A DNA stretch of 64,000 bases from Bradyrhizobium jicamae (lineage in GTDB: Bacteria; Pseudomonadota; Alphaproteobacteria; Rhizobiales; Xanthobacteraceae). The stretch is from positions 124,001-188,000 of the forward strand of contig NZ_JAFCJX010000002.1 of NCBI RefSeq assembly GCF_018130695.1, read 5' to 3'. The translations under genes and the position numbers were made by a program. This document shows positions 43,576 through 54,000 of the stretch, one piece after another; positions within the stretch are counted from its first letter, which is position 1; each line of letters starts with the position of its first letter. Below the pieces are notes generated by a model, which worked only from the letters and a program-made list of their open reading frames with translations, searched no databases and had not been told where the DNA came from.

Positions 43576-44535
43576 ATGAACGACAAAGTCAAAGCCGCGA
43601 TCATCGGGTCCGGCAACATCGGCACCGATCTGATGATCAAGCTGATGCGGCACGCCAAACATCTCGAAATGGGTGCGATGGTAGGCGTGGATCCCCAGTC
43701 GGACGGTCTCGCGCGTGCCAGGCGCCTCAACGTTCCGACCACCGCCGACGGTATCGACGGACTACTCAAGTTGAACGCGTTCGAGGACATCGATGTCGTC
43801 TTTGACGCCACTTCGGCGGGCGCTCACCGACATCACAATGAGGTGCTGCAGCGTCTGGGCGCCCAGGTGATCGACCTCACCCCCGCGGCCATCGGCCCTT
43901 ACGTGATTCCGGCGATCAACCTGGAGGCCGAGAACGCCTCCAACATGAACATGGTGACCTGCGGCGGACAGGCCACGATCCCGATCGTCGCCGCCGTGTC
44001 GCGCGTTGCAAAAGTTCATTACGCGGAGATCGTGGCGTCGATTTCGAGCAAGTCGGCCGGGCCGGGCACGCGCGCCAATATCGATGAGTTCACCGAAACG
44101 ACGCGCGCGGCGATCGAAAAACTCGGCGGTGCCGAACGCGGCAAAGCCGTCATCGTGCTGAACCCCGCTGAACCGCCGCTCATGATGCGCAACACGGTGT
44201 TCGTGCTCTCCGAACTCGCGGAGCCGGCCGCGATCGAGGCCAGCATCGTCGAGATGGTCGCGCGCGTGCAGACCTATGTGCCGGGCTATCGGCTCAAGCA
44301 GCAGGTGCAGTTCGATATCATCCCGCCGGCTGAGCCGTTCAACGTGCCGAAGCTTGGGCCTCGGCATGGGTTGAAGATTTCCGTATTCCTCGAGGTCGAG
44401 GGTGCGGCACACTACCTGCCTTCCTACGCCGGCAACCTGGACATCATGACTTCGGCGGCCCTGGCCTGCGGCGACATGATGGCGCGCCGGCGCATTGAGG
44501 CGGGCATTGCACGCGGGTTGAAGCAAACGGCGTGA
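43576..44535 (+). CDS. Acetaldehyde dehydrogenase (acetylating)
   Basis: The 319-residue enzyme matches DmpF/MhpF: NAD loop [19 protein letters not shown], catalytic Cys129 in [14 protein letters not shown], and [17 protein letters not shown]. It converts acetaldehyde, NAD+ and CoA to acetyl-CoA and works as a complex with the aldolase encoded next, channelling acetaldehyde. The ATG at 43576 follows the decarboxylase stop by 44 bases. It is cytoplasmic. Confidence 0.93.
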   Translation: MNDKVKAAIIGSGNIGTDLMIKLMRHAKHLEMGAMVGVDPQSDGLARARRLNVPTTADGIDGLLKLNAFEDIDVVFDATSAGAHRHHNEVLQRLGAQVIDLTPAAIGPYVIPAINLEAENASNMNMVTCGGQATIPIVAAVSRVAKVHYAEIVASISSKSAGPGTRANIDEFTETTRAAIEKLGGAERGKAVIVLNPAEPPLMMRNTVFVLSELAEPAAIEASIVEMVARVQTYVPGYRLKQQVQFDIIPPAEPFNVPKLGPRHGLKISVFLEVEGAAHYLPSYAGNLDIMTSAALACGDMMARRRIEAGIARGLKQTA

Positions 44536-44564
44536 GTCCGGGCGAACCATCGAGGAGTATCGGC

Positions 44565-45602
44565 ATGAGCAAGAAGCTCTATATCTCGGACGTGACGCTG
44601 CGCGACGGCAGCCACGCGATCGGCCATCAGTACAGCATCGCGCAGGTGAAGGCGATCTCCGCAGCGCTGGATGCCGCCGGTGTCGACAGCATCGAGGTGG
44701 CGCACGGCGACGGCCTCGAAGGGTCCAGCTTCAATTACGGTTTTGGAGCGCACACTGACGTTGAGTGGATCTCGGCCGTCGCTGAAACCGTCAAGAAGGC
44801 AAAGGTTGCCACGCTGCTCCTGCCCGGCATCGGAACCACCCACGATCTGAGCCGGGCCTATGACGCCGGCGCGCGCGTTGTGCGCGTAGCGACGCACTGC
44901 ACCGAAGCAGACGTGTCACGTCAGCATCTGGAATATGCGCGCGAGTTGGGCATGGACCCGGTGGGCTTTCTGATGATGAGCCACATGACGACGCCGCAGA
45001 AGCTCGCAGAGCAGGCCAGGCTGATGGAGAGCTATGGCGCGACTTGCGTCTATGTCGTCGACTCGGGCGGAGCACTCAATCCGAACGACGTGCGGGACCG
45101 CTTTCGGGCATTCAAGGAGGTGCTGAAGCCCGAAACACAGACGGGCATCCACGCTCATCACAACCTCAGCCTGGGCGTCGCCAATTCGATCGCTGCTGTG
45201 GAGGAAGGGGCTGACCGCGTCGACGCCAGCCTGGCCGGCATGGGCGCCGGAGCGGGGAACGCGCCACTAGAAGTGTTCATCGCCGCGGCCGAGCGCATGG
45301 GCTGGAATCACGGCACGGACCTGTATGCCCTGATGGATGCGGCAGACGACCTTGTGCGGCCCCTGCAGGACCGGCCGGTGCGCGTCGACCGTGAGACGCT
45401 GTCGCTCGGATACGCCGGCGTGTACTCGAGCTTCCTGCGTCACGCGGAAACCGCAGCACGCAAGTACGGACTGAACACGGTCGACATCCTGGTCGAGCTA
45501 GGCAAACGCAAAATGGTCGGCGGTCAGGAGGACATGATCGTCGATGTGGCACTGGATCTGCTGAAGTCCGTCCAACATGAACGCACGCAGCAGAGCCTCT
45601 GA
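44565..45602 (+). CDS. 4-hydroxy-2-oxovalerate aldolase
   Basis: The 345-residue aldolase of the DmpG/BphI/MhpE class opens with [14 protein letters not shown] (catalytic Arg and metal Asp, catalytic His) and has the metal-binding His pair in [15 protein letters not shown] and [12 protein letters not shown]. It splits 4-hydroxy-2-oxovalerate to pyruvate and acetaldehyde. CGAGGAGTATCGGC precedes the ATG at 44565. Together with the acylating dehydrogenase it finishes the lower meta-cleavage route to pyruvate and acetyl-CoA. Confidence 0.94.
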   Translation: MSKKLYISDVTLRDGSHAIGHQYSIAQVKAISAALDAAGVDSIEVAHGDGLEGSSFNYGFGAHTDVEWISAVAETVKKAKVATLLLPGIGTTHDLSRAYDAGARVVRVATHCTEADVSRQHLEYARELGMDPVGFLMMSHMTTPQKLAEQARLMESYGATCVYVVDSGGALNPNDVRDRFRAFKEVLKPETQTGIHAHHNLSLGVANSIAAVEEGADRVDASLAGMGAGAGNAPLEVFIAAAERMGWNHGTDLYALMDAADDLVRPLQDRPVRVDRETLSLGYAGVYSSFLRHAETAARKYGLNTVDILVELGKRKMVGGQEDMIVDVALDLLKSVQHERTQQSL

Positions 45603-45667
45603 TTCATGGGGCGGCCTGAGCGTCCTGTATTGAAGCTGGCGAATCAAACACCCCGGAGGAAACCAAG

Positions 45668-46720
45668 ATGCACCTGTTGTCGCGCGCGCTAGTCTATCTT
45701 GGCGTCCTCGTCGCAGTTTGCGCTACGGCCGAGACCGCGTCGGCCGCATCTCTTGGCGGGCCGCTGAACCTGGCCGACGAAGGCATGTTCTTCGTCAACG
45801 GAACGGCTGTGCCCTCTTCGCATCCGGGCGCCTCCCCGGCGGGGCCTTCGAAGCCCGGCATGGTGACGGTCAACCAGATGTACGTGCACTATCGGATCCC
45901 GGCCCAACTCGCCAGCCCGACGCCGATCGTGCTCGTGCATGGCGGCGGGCTGACCGGCATGAGCTACGAGACCACTCCGGATGGCCGCGAGGGCTGGGCG
46001 ACCTACCTGGCACGCAAAGGCTACGCGGTTTACGTCGTGGATACACCCGGCCGCGGTCGCTCGGGGTTCAACGCAACGGCGATCAACCAGGCAAAGGCCG
46101 AGTCCAGCGTCGCTCCACTGCCGAACAACGTGCTCATGGTGACAAGCGAGCTTGCGTGGCCGCTCTTTCGCTTCGGGCCGGCATACGGCACGGCGTATCC
46201 GGACACCCAGTTCCCGATCGAGGCGTTCGGCGCCTTCGGCTCGCAAGGTGTTCCGTTCGGAGAAGCGACGCTCGAAGGAGGTACGATGGCAACCGCCCCT
46301 CAAGCTCTTGCAGCGCTCCTCGACAAGATCGGTCCGGCCGTGGTTGTCGTTCATTCTCTCGCCGGCCCCTTTGCGGATGCGCTCGTCGCGATGCGACCGC
46401 GTCTGGTCAAGGCCGTCGTCAACATCGAAGGTGCACAGGCCATCGTCCCCACCGAGACCCAGATCGAGGCCTACCGAGGCATTCCGGTCCTCGAGCTGTT
46501 CGGCGATCACCTGGACTCTCCTGTGTTCACCGGCCGCCCTCGCTACGAAGGCCGCAAGGCCGTCGTGGAGCGCATCAACAAGCAGCAGGAAGGCAGGGCC
46601 ACGCTCGTCCGGCTTCCCGACGTGGGTATCAAGGGCAATTCCCACATGATGATGCAGGACAAAAACAATCTTCAGGTAGCGGATTTTGTGCTCGGCTGGA
46701 TCGCGAGCAACGCCGAGTGA
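45668..46720 (+). CDS. Exported alpha/beta-hydrolase (esterase-like)
   Basis: The 350-residue protein has a Sec signal peptide (MHLLSRALVYLGVLVAVCAT, cleavage near ASA). The alpha/beta-hydrolase core shows the oxyanion loop VLVHGGGLTGMSY, the GRGRSGFN strand, a nucleophile elbow VVHSLAGPF in which the first Gly of G-x-S-x-G is replaced by Val, and a late His in GNSHMMMQD. It may free an aromatic or acyl substrate in the periplasm for uptake by the Bug or MFS systems. GGAGGAAACC precedes the ATG. Substrate unknown. Confidence 0.8.
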   Translation: MHLLSRALVYLGVLVAVCATAETASAASLGGPLNLADEGMFFVNGTAVPSSHPGASPAGPSKPGMVTVNQMYVHYRIPAQLASPTPIVLVHGGGLTGMSYETTPDGREGWATYLARKGYAVYVVDTPGRGRSGFNATAINQAKAESSVAPLPNNVLMVTSELAWPLFRFGPAYGTAYPDTQFPIEAFGAFGSQGVPFGEATLEGGTMATAPQALAALLDKIGPAVVVVHSLAGPFADALVAMRPRLVKAVVNIEGAQAIVPTETQIEAYRGIPVLELFGDHLDSPVFTGRPRYEGRKAVVERINKQQEGRATLVRLPDVGIKGNSHMMMQDKNNLQVADFVLGWIASNAE

Positions 46721-46750
46721 TGTCTGGAATCGGCCCCGTGGCCCGTGGGA

Positions 46751-47392
46751 TCATGTGAAAAATCCCATCACGCGATCATATGAGTTGCGCAGATGAGCTC
46801 GCATGGCTTCTGCAGCAGCCTCCGGGTCACGACGCTCGATGGCGTCGATGATGGCATCGTGCTGAGCGAAGGAAAAATAGTCGCCGGGCGGCCCCGGCAA
46901 TCGGACGCCGAGCTTGTCGACGACCGACGCGCGCACACTGTCGACGATGCGCTGTAGAACGGAGATCAGCCTGTTTCCGGAAGCGCGTGCGATGAGTTCG
47001 TGTAACTGCGCGTTTCTCGCCCTGTAGTCGGCCCAACCATCCGAAGCGCGGATGTCCTGTGCCACGGATCTCATTTCCTCGATCTGCTCCTGACTTGCGT
47101 TGATGGCGGCCAGGCGTGCTGCTTCGGGCTCAACGGCAAGGCGAGCTTCCATCGCATCGCGCGGACTCGTCACGCGTCTCAGCGCGGAGACGTCCGGCAT
47201 CGCGTCGGCAAGCTGCGGCCTGACGAAGGTGCCGCTTCCTACCTTGCGTATCAGCCTGCCCTCGAGCTCGAGCCGGGCGAGAACTTTTCTCACCTCGTTA
47301 CGGCTTACCGCCCAATCCTTGGCGAGTTGGCGTTCAGCCGGAAGCCGACCTCCTGGGGCGCTCGCCAGATATTGCTCAAGTTGGTCGATCAT
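46751..47392 (-). CDS. GntR-family regulator, FCD subfamily
   Basis: The 213-residue regulator has a winged helix (LPAERQLAKDWAVSRNEVRKVLARLELEGRLIRKVGSGTFV) and a helical FCD effector domain with metal-site residues (YRARNAQLHELIARASGN, FAQHDAIIDAIERRD). AAGGAG just upstream selects the ATG at 47392 over an earlier in-frame start. It is divergent from the second exported hydrolase and amidohydrolase. Palindromes TGTCAATTGACA and AATTGGTCAACCAATT in the 150-base spacer are good operator candidates. Confidence 0.9.
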   Translation of the reverse strand: MIDQLEQYLASAPGGRLPAERQLAKDWAVSRNEVRKVLARLELEGRLIRKVGSGTFVRPQLADAMPDVSALRRVTSPRDAMEARLAVEPEAARLAAINASQEQIEEMRSVAQDIRASDGWADYRARNAQLHELIARASGNRLISVLQRIVDSVRASVVDKLGVRLPGPPGDYFSFAQHDAIIDAIERRDPEAAAEAMRAHLRNSYDRVMGFFT

Positions 47393-47434
47393 CTGCGCTC
47401 CTTCGCAACCAATTACGACCATTCATCACATCAG

Positions 47435-47522
47435 TGTCAATTGACAGTCAGGATAGGTTCGATACCAATTCCAACCATAAGCGACGTATATGCGCCAAAG
47501 ATAGCAAATTGGTCAACCAATT
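47435..47522. promoter_or_regulatory. Two palindromes in the GntR/hydrolase divergent spacer
   Basis: TGTCAATTGACA (47435-47446) is a perfect 12-base palindrome. AATTGGT-CA-ACCAATT (47507-47522) has perfect seven-base arms and resembles the TTGGT/ACCAA sites of FCD-type GntR proteins. The second lies 24 bases ahead of the hydrolase start and is the likelier repressor site. Confidence 0.6.
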
Positions 47523-47545
47523 GCGATGGGAGCGTCGGAGGAAGA

Positions 47546-48574
47546 ATGACCGAGTTCGATCGAGCGCTCCGGCGGAGAACAATCATCAAATCGGTGACCA
47601 CGACTTTCGTTGTCGGAGCGCTGGCCAATACGCTGTCGGCCGCACGGTCGTCCGCGGATGATGCCGCTGCGGCAGCGATCTGGAGCAGCGAATATTGGGC
47701 GAGGAAGGGCGACATTCCTCTCTGGATGTTCCGAAAGCGACTGGGGGCGCCGAAAGCAGGCGAAGCACCGCGTCCGGTCCTCTTCTTCGTGCATGGGTCG
47801 TCGGTGAGTTCGCGGGCCTTCGATCTGACTGTCCCGGGTAGGGGCGAGTACTCGGTCATGAACGAATTCGCCCGATATGGTTTCGACTGCTGGACCATGG
47901 ACCACGAGAACTACGGCAAGTCAGGACGGACGTCCGGAAACTCCGACATCGCGAGCGGGGTTGAAGATCTCAAGGCCGCAATGGATGTCGTGTCCCGCGA
48001 AACCGGGCTTATGAAGTGCCATGTCCTCGGAGAGTCCTCGGGCGCATTGAGGGCGGGAGCCTATGCGATGGTCGCGCCCGAGCGCGTCGATCGTCTGGTC
48101 CTGACCGCCTTTACCTACAAGGGGGTGGGGGCACCGACATTGGTCGAACGCGCCAAACGCCTCGACTATCTGCGTTCGCACAATCTGCGCAAGCGCGATC
48201 GGGACGAGATCTTTTCGATCGCCACGAGAGACAAGCCCGGCACCAGCGATCCTGCTGTGATCGAAGCGCTCGCCGACGTCGAGCTGCAATTCGGGGATCA
48301 GATTCCGACGGGTACCTACCTGGATATGGTCACCAAATTGCCGGTGGTGCAGCCCGAGAAGGTGCTGGCGCCCGTGCTGCTGGTGCGCGGCGAGTACGAT
48401 GGCATTTCCTCACTCGCCGATCTCCAGGATTTCTTCGGCCGGCTGCCGAACGGCGATCGCCAGATTGCGATCGTTCCCGGTGCCGCCCATTCGGTGACAT
48501 TGGCGATCAACCGGACGGCATTCTGGCACATCGCGCGCGCATTCCTGACCATGCCGACACCGCATGCGACCTAG
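47546..48574 (+). CDS. Alpha/beta-hydrolase with Tat-like signal
   Basis: The 342-residue protein begins with a basic stretch ALRRRTIIKSVTTTFVVGAL that resembles a twin-arginine signal followed by a hydrophobic helix. The hydrolase core shows oxyanion loop FFVHGSSVSSRAF, nucleophile elbow VLGESSGALRAGAYA, catalytic Asp region VLLVRGEYDGISS and His in VPGAAHSVTLA. GGAGGAAGA precedes the ATG at 47546. It probably acts on an ester or lactone in the periplasm. It shares a transcript with the amidohydrolase. Confidence 0.8.
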   Translation: MTEFDRALRRRTIIKSVTTTFVVGALANTLSAARSSADDAAAAAIWSSEYWARKGDIPLWMFRKRLGAPKAGEAPRPVLFFVHGSSVSSRAFDLTVPGRGEYSVMNEFARYGFDCWTMDHENYGKSGRTSGNSDIASGVEDLKAAMDVVSRETGLMKCHVLGESSGALRAGAYAMVAPERVDRLVLTAFTYKGVGAPTLVERAKRLDYLRSHNLRKRDRDEIFSIATRDKPGTSDPAVIEALADVELQFGDQIPTGTYLDMVTKLPVVQPEKVLAPVLLVRGEYDGISSLADLQDFFGRLPNGDRQIAIVPGAAHSVTLAINRTAFWHIARAFLTMPTPHAT

Positions 48575-48629
48575 CCGAGCTGCAGGTCGCGTCCCCTCCG
48601 TTCTGCGTTCAATTTGTGAAGGACAACAC

Positions 48630-50156
48630 ATGAGCAGCAATCTGACCCCGGAAGAACTCGCCGCGTTGATGCCTTCAGAACTCTGCCAGTACCCAACGCC
48701 GATCCCGACCCAGATCGTCTCCAGCGACGAATTCTATCCCGACCCGCAGAACGAACGGCAGCGCGAGGTCGAGGCGCGGCTGCTCGCAATGGCCGACGAT
48801 CTCGGCGGCAAGCAGGGGCTGGACCGCCGCCGCTTCTTCCAGACCGCGGCCGGCATGGCGGCCTCGTTTGTGGCGATGAACCAGGTCTATGGCCCGCTGT
48901 TCGACGTGACGCCGGCGGAAGCCGCGACGCCCGCGATGGCGCAGGAGCGCGCCAATGGATTGAAAGACCAGTTCATCATGGACATGCACACGCATTTCCT
49001 GCGCGACGACACCCGCATCATGGGCTTCGTGGAGATGCGTAAAGCCGTGGGCAAGGCCGGCTGGAACAAGCAGCTCTCCGACCACGAGCAGACCATCGAG
49101 GACCTCAAGTTCAACAACTACAAGAAGGAGATGTTTCTCGACTCCGACACCAAGATCGCGCTGATCTCGTCGGCCCCGTCAGATATCGAGCAGGACTGGT
49201 TCCTGACCAATGAGCAGATGGCCGACGCACGCAAGAAAGTGAACGATGAAGCGGGCTCCCGACGCTTGTTCTGTCATGCCATCTTCACGCCCGGCCAGCC
49301 CGGCTGGCTCGACAAGCTCGATGCGGCGCTGGCGCTGAAGCCCGAGTCCTGCAAGGGCTACACGATCGGCGACAACACGCACAAGGAGATCAGCCGCTAC
49401 CCCTGGCGCATGGACGACGAGAAAGTTGCCTACAAGGGCTATGAGAAGATGGTGAAGGCGGGCATCAAGAATGTCTGCGTCCACAAGGGCCTGTTTCCGC
49501 CGGGGATCGAGAAGCAGTATCCGAATTTGCGCGGCTTCGCCGACGTCTCCGATGTCGGCCAGGCGGCAAAGGACTGGCCGCAGCTCAACTTCGTGATCTA
49601 TCACTCGGCCTATCGTCATGTCGGCGGCGATCCAAAGGTCGCGCTCGCCGAGTTCGAGCGCACCGGCCGCATCGCCTGGACCTCTGACCTCGCCGACATC
49701 CCGGCGCAATATGGCGTCAGCAACGTCTATGGCGACGTCGGGCAATTGTTCGCCACCACGCTGGTGGCAGAGCCCAATGTCTGCGCGGCGCTGATGGGCA
49801 CGTTGATCAAGGGCCTCGGCGTCGATCACATCTGCTGGGGCACCGACGCGCTGTGGACCGGCGCACCGCAATGGCAGATCGAGGGATTGCGGCGGCTGGA
49901 GATCCCCGAAGCGATGCAGAAGAAGTTCGGCTACGCGCCGCTCGGCGCTGCCGATGGCCCGGTGAAGACCGCGATCTTCGGCGACAACAATGCCCGGCTG
50001 TACAACATCCAGCCCAAGCGCGCAATGCTGGAACTGAAGGGCGACCGTTTTGCGGCGATGAAGGCGGAGTACGAGAGAAACGGGCCGGAGCCGTCGAACA
50101 TGCGTTACGGCTATGTGGTGCCGGGCAAGCCGATCGATCATGCGGTGTTCGCTTAG
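48630..50156 (+). CDS. Amidohydrolase-family protein with internal Tat motif
   Basis: The 508-residue protein holds a metal-dependent TIM-barrel hydrolase domain: HTH motif MDMHTHF (His120/122), a His in VIYHSAYRH, and the Asp in CWGTDALWTG. A twin-arginine-like stretch DRRRFFQTAAGMAASF stands at residues 65-80, not at the N-terminus; about 64 polar residues precede it. Either the N-region is unusually long or translation begins further in. GAAGGACAACAC lies before the ATG at 48630. It is encoded 55 bases after the second hydrolase and probably works on the same substrate; decarboxylase activity is possible for this family. Confidence 0.82.
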   Translation: MSSNLTPEELAALMPSELCQYPTPIPTQIVSSDEFYPDPQNERQREVEARLLAMADDLGGKQGLDRRRFFQTAAGMAASFVAMNQVYGPLFDVTPAEAATPAMAQERANGLKDQFIMDMHTHFLRDDTRIMGFVEMRKAVGKAGWNKQLSDHEQTIEDLKFNNYKKEMFLDSDTKIALISSAPSDIEQDWFLTNEQMADARKKVNDEAGSRRLFCHAIFTPGQPGWLDKLDAALALKPESCKGYTIGDNTHKEISRYPWRMDDEKVAYKGYEKMVKAGIKNVCVHKGLFPPGIEKQYPNLRGFADVSDVGQAAKDWPQLNFVIYHSAYRHVGGDPKVALAEFERTGRIAWTSDLADIPAQYGVSNVYGDVGQLFATTLVAEPNVCAALMGTLIKGLGVDHICWGTDALWTGAPQWQIEGLRRLEIPEAMQKKFGYAPLGAADGPVKTAIFGDNNARLYNIQPKRAMLELKGDRFAAMKAEYERNGPEPSNMRYGYVVPGKPIDHAVFA

Positions 50157-51027
50157 CGATTGTGCTGCGCCGGTCGGGTATGGGCAGCTCATGGTCCGCG
50201 CGACGCTGGCCGCCGGGACGCCGAGCACGCCCGACTCGGTGTCCATTACCGATCACGAGGCCGCGGCAGCTCTTCGTCTCATCGCAGGGCCCGGCGCGAA
50301 GGCCGAAGCCTTGCCGTGGAAGCATGCGCGGCTTGCGCTGATCTCGCTCTCGGACCTCTCGAACCCGATGCTTGGCCTGCTCGAGTCGGGAGCGCGCTTG
50401 AACGTCGTGCCTCTGACCAGTGCGACGGTCATGCTTGGGACCACGGTCGTGGCGATCGCGCTGCTCAAGAGCTTCGCCGAAAGCTTCAAAAAAGGTCACG
50501 GTGGCGTCGCGTGCGGTGACGATCGCGTTACCGCCGTCGGCGCAGCAGGCTATGGCGCAGCGAGGAAGAACAGCAATTGAAGGACCAGGGTCGATGCCGA
50601 TAGGTGCCGCCGCCATCCGATGATCCGCAATGTCGGGGATCGTCGCGCAAGCTGCGATCACCGGCTTGTGGTTCGACTGGCGTCGCCATTGCGGCAATAT
50701 GTCCTGGTCGCGCCATTCAATTCCGTCTCTTGATCGCGGACGTTGCGAGAGCAGCGCGACGAGAGCAAGAGGGCATCGGTCTTTCGATGCGGCGCGGCCG
50801 CATCTTCGGCGCCCTCCAAAAGAAAACTCACGGAAACGCAACAGGCAGGTCTCGCGGAGCGATCCGCGTAACGGTCTCGACCGGAGTCGGGATAGTCGTG
50901 CCGTCGTGCCTTTGGGCATGCGCCACAGCTTCCCACCCGTGACCGCTGCGCCTGGAAGCTTGTTTTATCAGTGATGGCAGAACGCCCGGCTGGTCTTACC
51001 AACCAAACTCGCGGGCGCGGAGTGTCC
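50157..51027. other. Spacer without a confident gene
   Basis: About 870 bases between the amidohydrolase and the RND permease. A plus-strand frame (about 50190-50580) contains ALISLSDLSNPMLGLLES and a hydrophobic segment VMLGTTVVAIALLKSF, which might be the remnant of a membrane protein, but I recognise no family. Nothing else stands out. Confidence 0.4.
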
Positions 51028-54000
51028 ATGGGGATTGTTCGTTTTGCGCTGAGATTTCCGCACACGTTCTATGTAGTCGCGGCGCTGGTCCTGTTTCTGG
51101 GCGTGGTCAGCGTGCGGCAAATGCCGACGGATATCTTTCCGGAGATCAACATTCCGGTGGTGACGGTGATCTGGAGCTACACCGGCCTGAGCACGCCCGA
51201 GATGGAGCAGCGCGTCACCACCTACAGCCAGTATTCGATCTCTTCCAACGTCAACGGCATCAAGAACATCGAGGCGCAGACGCTGGCCGGCCTGTCGGTG
51301 CAGAAGATCTACTTCCAGCCCGACGTCAATCTCGACCTCGCCATCTCGCAGATCGTCTCGGCGACCAATTCGATCCGCGCGCTGATGCCGCCCGGCATCC
51401 AGCCACCCGTCGTGGTGCAGTTCAACGCCTCGAGCGTCCCCGTGCTGCAGATCAGCCTGAGCTCGGATACTTTGAGCGAACAACAGCTCTACGACTACGG
51501 CATCTACCGCATCCGCCAGCAACTCGCGCCAATCGCCGGGATCACGCTGCCGACGCCGGCCGGCGGCAAGTACCGACAGATCATGGTGGACGTCGATCCC
51601 GACAAGCTGACCGCCAAGGGACTGACGCCACTCGACGTGGTCAACGCCGTCAATGCGCAGAACCTGACCTTGCCGGCCGGCACCGCCAAGTTCGGAAGCA
51701 CCCAATATGTCGTCCGCACCAACGCGACGCCGGGCTCGATCGACGATCTCAACAATATCCCGATCAAGGTGGTGAACGGGGCAACCATCTTCGTGAAGGA
51801 CGTCGGTCAAGTGCATGACGGCTGGCTGGTGCAGCAGAACGTCGTGCGCGAGAACGGGCGGCGCTCGGTGCTGCTCTCCATCATCAAGAACGGCAATGCC
51901 TCGACCTTGAGCGTGGTCAATGCCGTGCACAAGGCGCTGCAGGCGGCGCGCGCCGCTGCGCCTCCCGGCATGGAGATCAACGAGCTGTTCGACCAGTCGG
52001 TGTTCGTGAAGGACTCTGTCGAGGGTGTGCTGCGCGAAGGCGCGATCGCGGCCGCGCTGACCGCGCTGATGATCCTCTTGTTCCTGGGCTCGTGGCGGTC
52101 GACCGTCGTGGTCATGGTCTCGATCCCGCTGTCGATCCTGGCCTCGCTGATCGTGCTCTATTTCATGGGGGAGACGCTGAACACCATGACGCTTGGCGGC
52201 CTCGCGCTCGCGGTGGGCATCCTGGTCGACGACTCGACCGTCACGCTCGAGAACACCCACCGCCTGCTCACCGAAGAAGGCCTGCCGCTGCCGCAGGCGA
52301 CGTTGCACGGCGCGGCGGGGATCGCGGTGCCAACGCTGGTCTCGACGCTCGCGATCTCCTGCGTGTTCACCTCAGTCGTGTTCCTGGAGGGGCCGGCAAA
52401 ATACCTGTTCACGCCACTCGGGCTTGCGGTGGTGTTCGCCATGCTCGCCTCCTATGGCTTCTCCCGGACGCTGACGCCGATCATCATCGGCCTGCTGCTC
52501 AAGGGCGAGCATCACGGCCCGTCCGACGGCTCGCCGAAAGGTTTCTTCGCGCGCTTCCATGCCGGTTTCGAGCGCGGCTTCGAGGCGATGCGGCATTCCT
52601 ATTCGCGCTCGCTGCGGGAGCTCCTGACTCATCCCTTCATCCTGCCGGCTGGCATGGTGGCGGTGCTGGCGCTCGGCATCGTGCTCTATCCGATGGTCGG
52701 TCGCGAGTTCTTCCCGGTCATCGACGGCGGCCAGATCCAGCTCCATGTCCGCGCCCCCGCCGGCAGCCGGATCGAGAACACCGAGCGCGTCTTCCAGGAC
52801 GTCGAGAACAAGATCCGCGAGGTCATCCCCGACAGCGAGCGAGAGCTCGTCGTCGACAATATCGGCCTGCCGGCGCGGTCCTATAACCTCGCCTTCAGCG
52901 ACGGCTCGACCATCGGCGTCAATGACGGCGCGATACTGATCTCGTTGAAGGAGGGCCACCGGCCTACGCCGGAATATGTGCGCAAGCTGCGCGAGGTGCT
53001 GCCGGCGTCATTCCCTGGCGTGACCTTCTACTTCCAGGCCGCCGATATCGTCACGCAGATCCTCAATTTCGGCCTGCCGGCGCAGATCGACGTCCGCACC
53101 GTCGGCTACGACCGCGCCAACAATCTGCGTGCCGCAAGGGAGTTGCGCGGGCGCATTGCTGCGATCGCCGGCGTAGCGGACGCGCATCTGCAGCAGGAGG
53201 TTGACGCGCCGGCGTTCCTTGCCGACATTGACCGGAGCCGCGCAGCGCAGCTCGGGCTCAATGCCAGCACCATTGCAACCAACGTCAACGTGTCCCTGAG
53301 CTCGTCGGAGCAGGTGACACCGAACTTCTGGACCGATCCGAAATCCGGTATTCCCTACTTTCTCGCGGTGCAGACGCCGGAGAGCAAGATTGCGTCCCTC
53401 AACGACCTTGCCAACACGCCGATCTCAACGTCGCTGGCGTCAGCGCAGACCGATACGTCGATCCCGGGGCTGCTCAGCAATGTCGCGACCTTCAGGCGCG
53501 CGAGCATTCCGACCAATTCCAATCAGGCCAACGTGCAGCCGGTCTATGAGGTCTATGCCAGCGTGCAAGGCCGCGATCTCGGCGGCGTGGCCGGCGAGAT
53601 CAGCAGGATCGTCGCCGACGTGCAGAAGGAGCTGAAGCCCGGCAACACCATCCAGGTGATCGGGCAGATCCAGAGCATGGACGCTGCCTTCGTCGATCTC
53701 GGCATCGGGCTCCTGTTCGCCGCCGTGTTCGTCTACATGCTGATGGTCGTGAACTACCAGAATTTCGGCGATCCCTTCGTCGTCATTCTGGCGTTGCCGG
53801 CCACGCTATGCGGCATCGTGACCATGCTCTTCATCACCGGAACGACGCTGAACGTGCCCTCGCTGATGGGGGCAATCATGGCGGTCGGAGTCGCCTCCGC
53901 GAACTCCATCCTGCTGGTGACGTTTGCGCGCGAGCAGCAGCTCGCCGGCAAGAGCGCGTTCGAGGCGGCGATCGACGCCGGTCACACCCGCATCCGGCCA

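Noticed and set aside
49807..50919. Minus-strand frame of 370 codons reaching into the spacer before the RND pump
   Set aside because: Its left part is antisense to the amidohydrolase, and the rest has no domain or good start; not supported as a gene.
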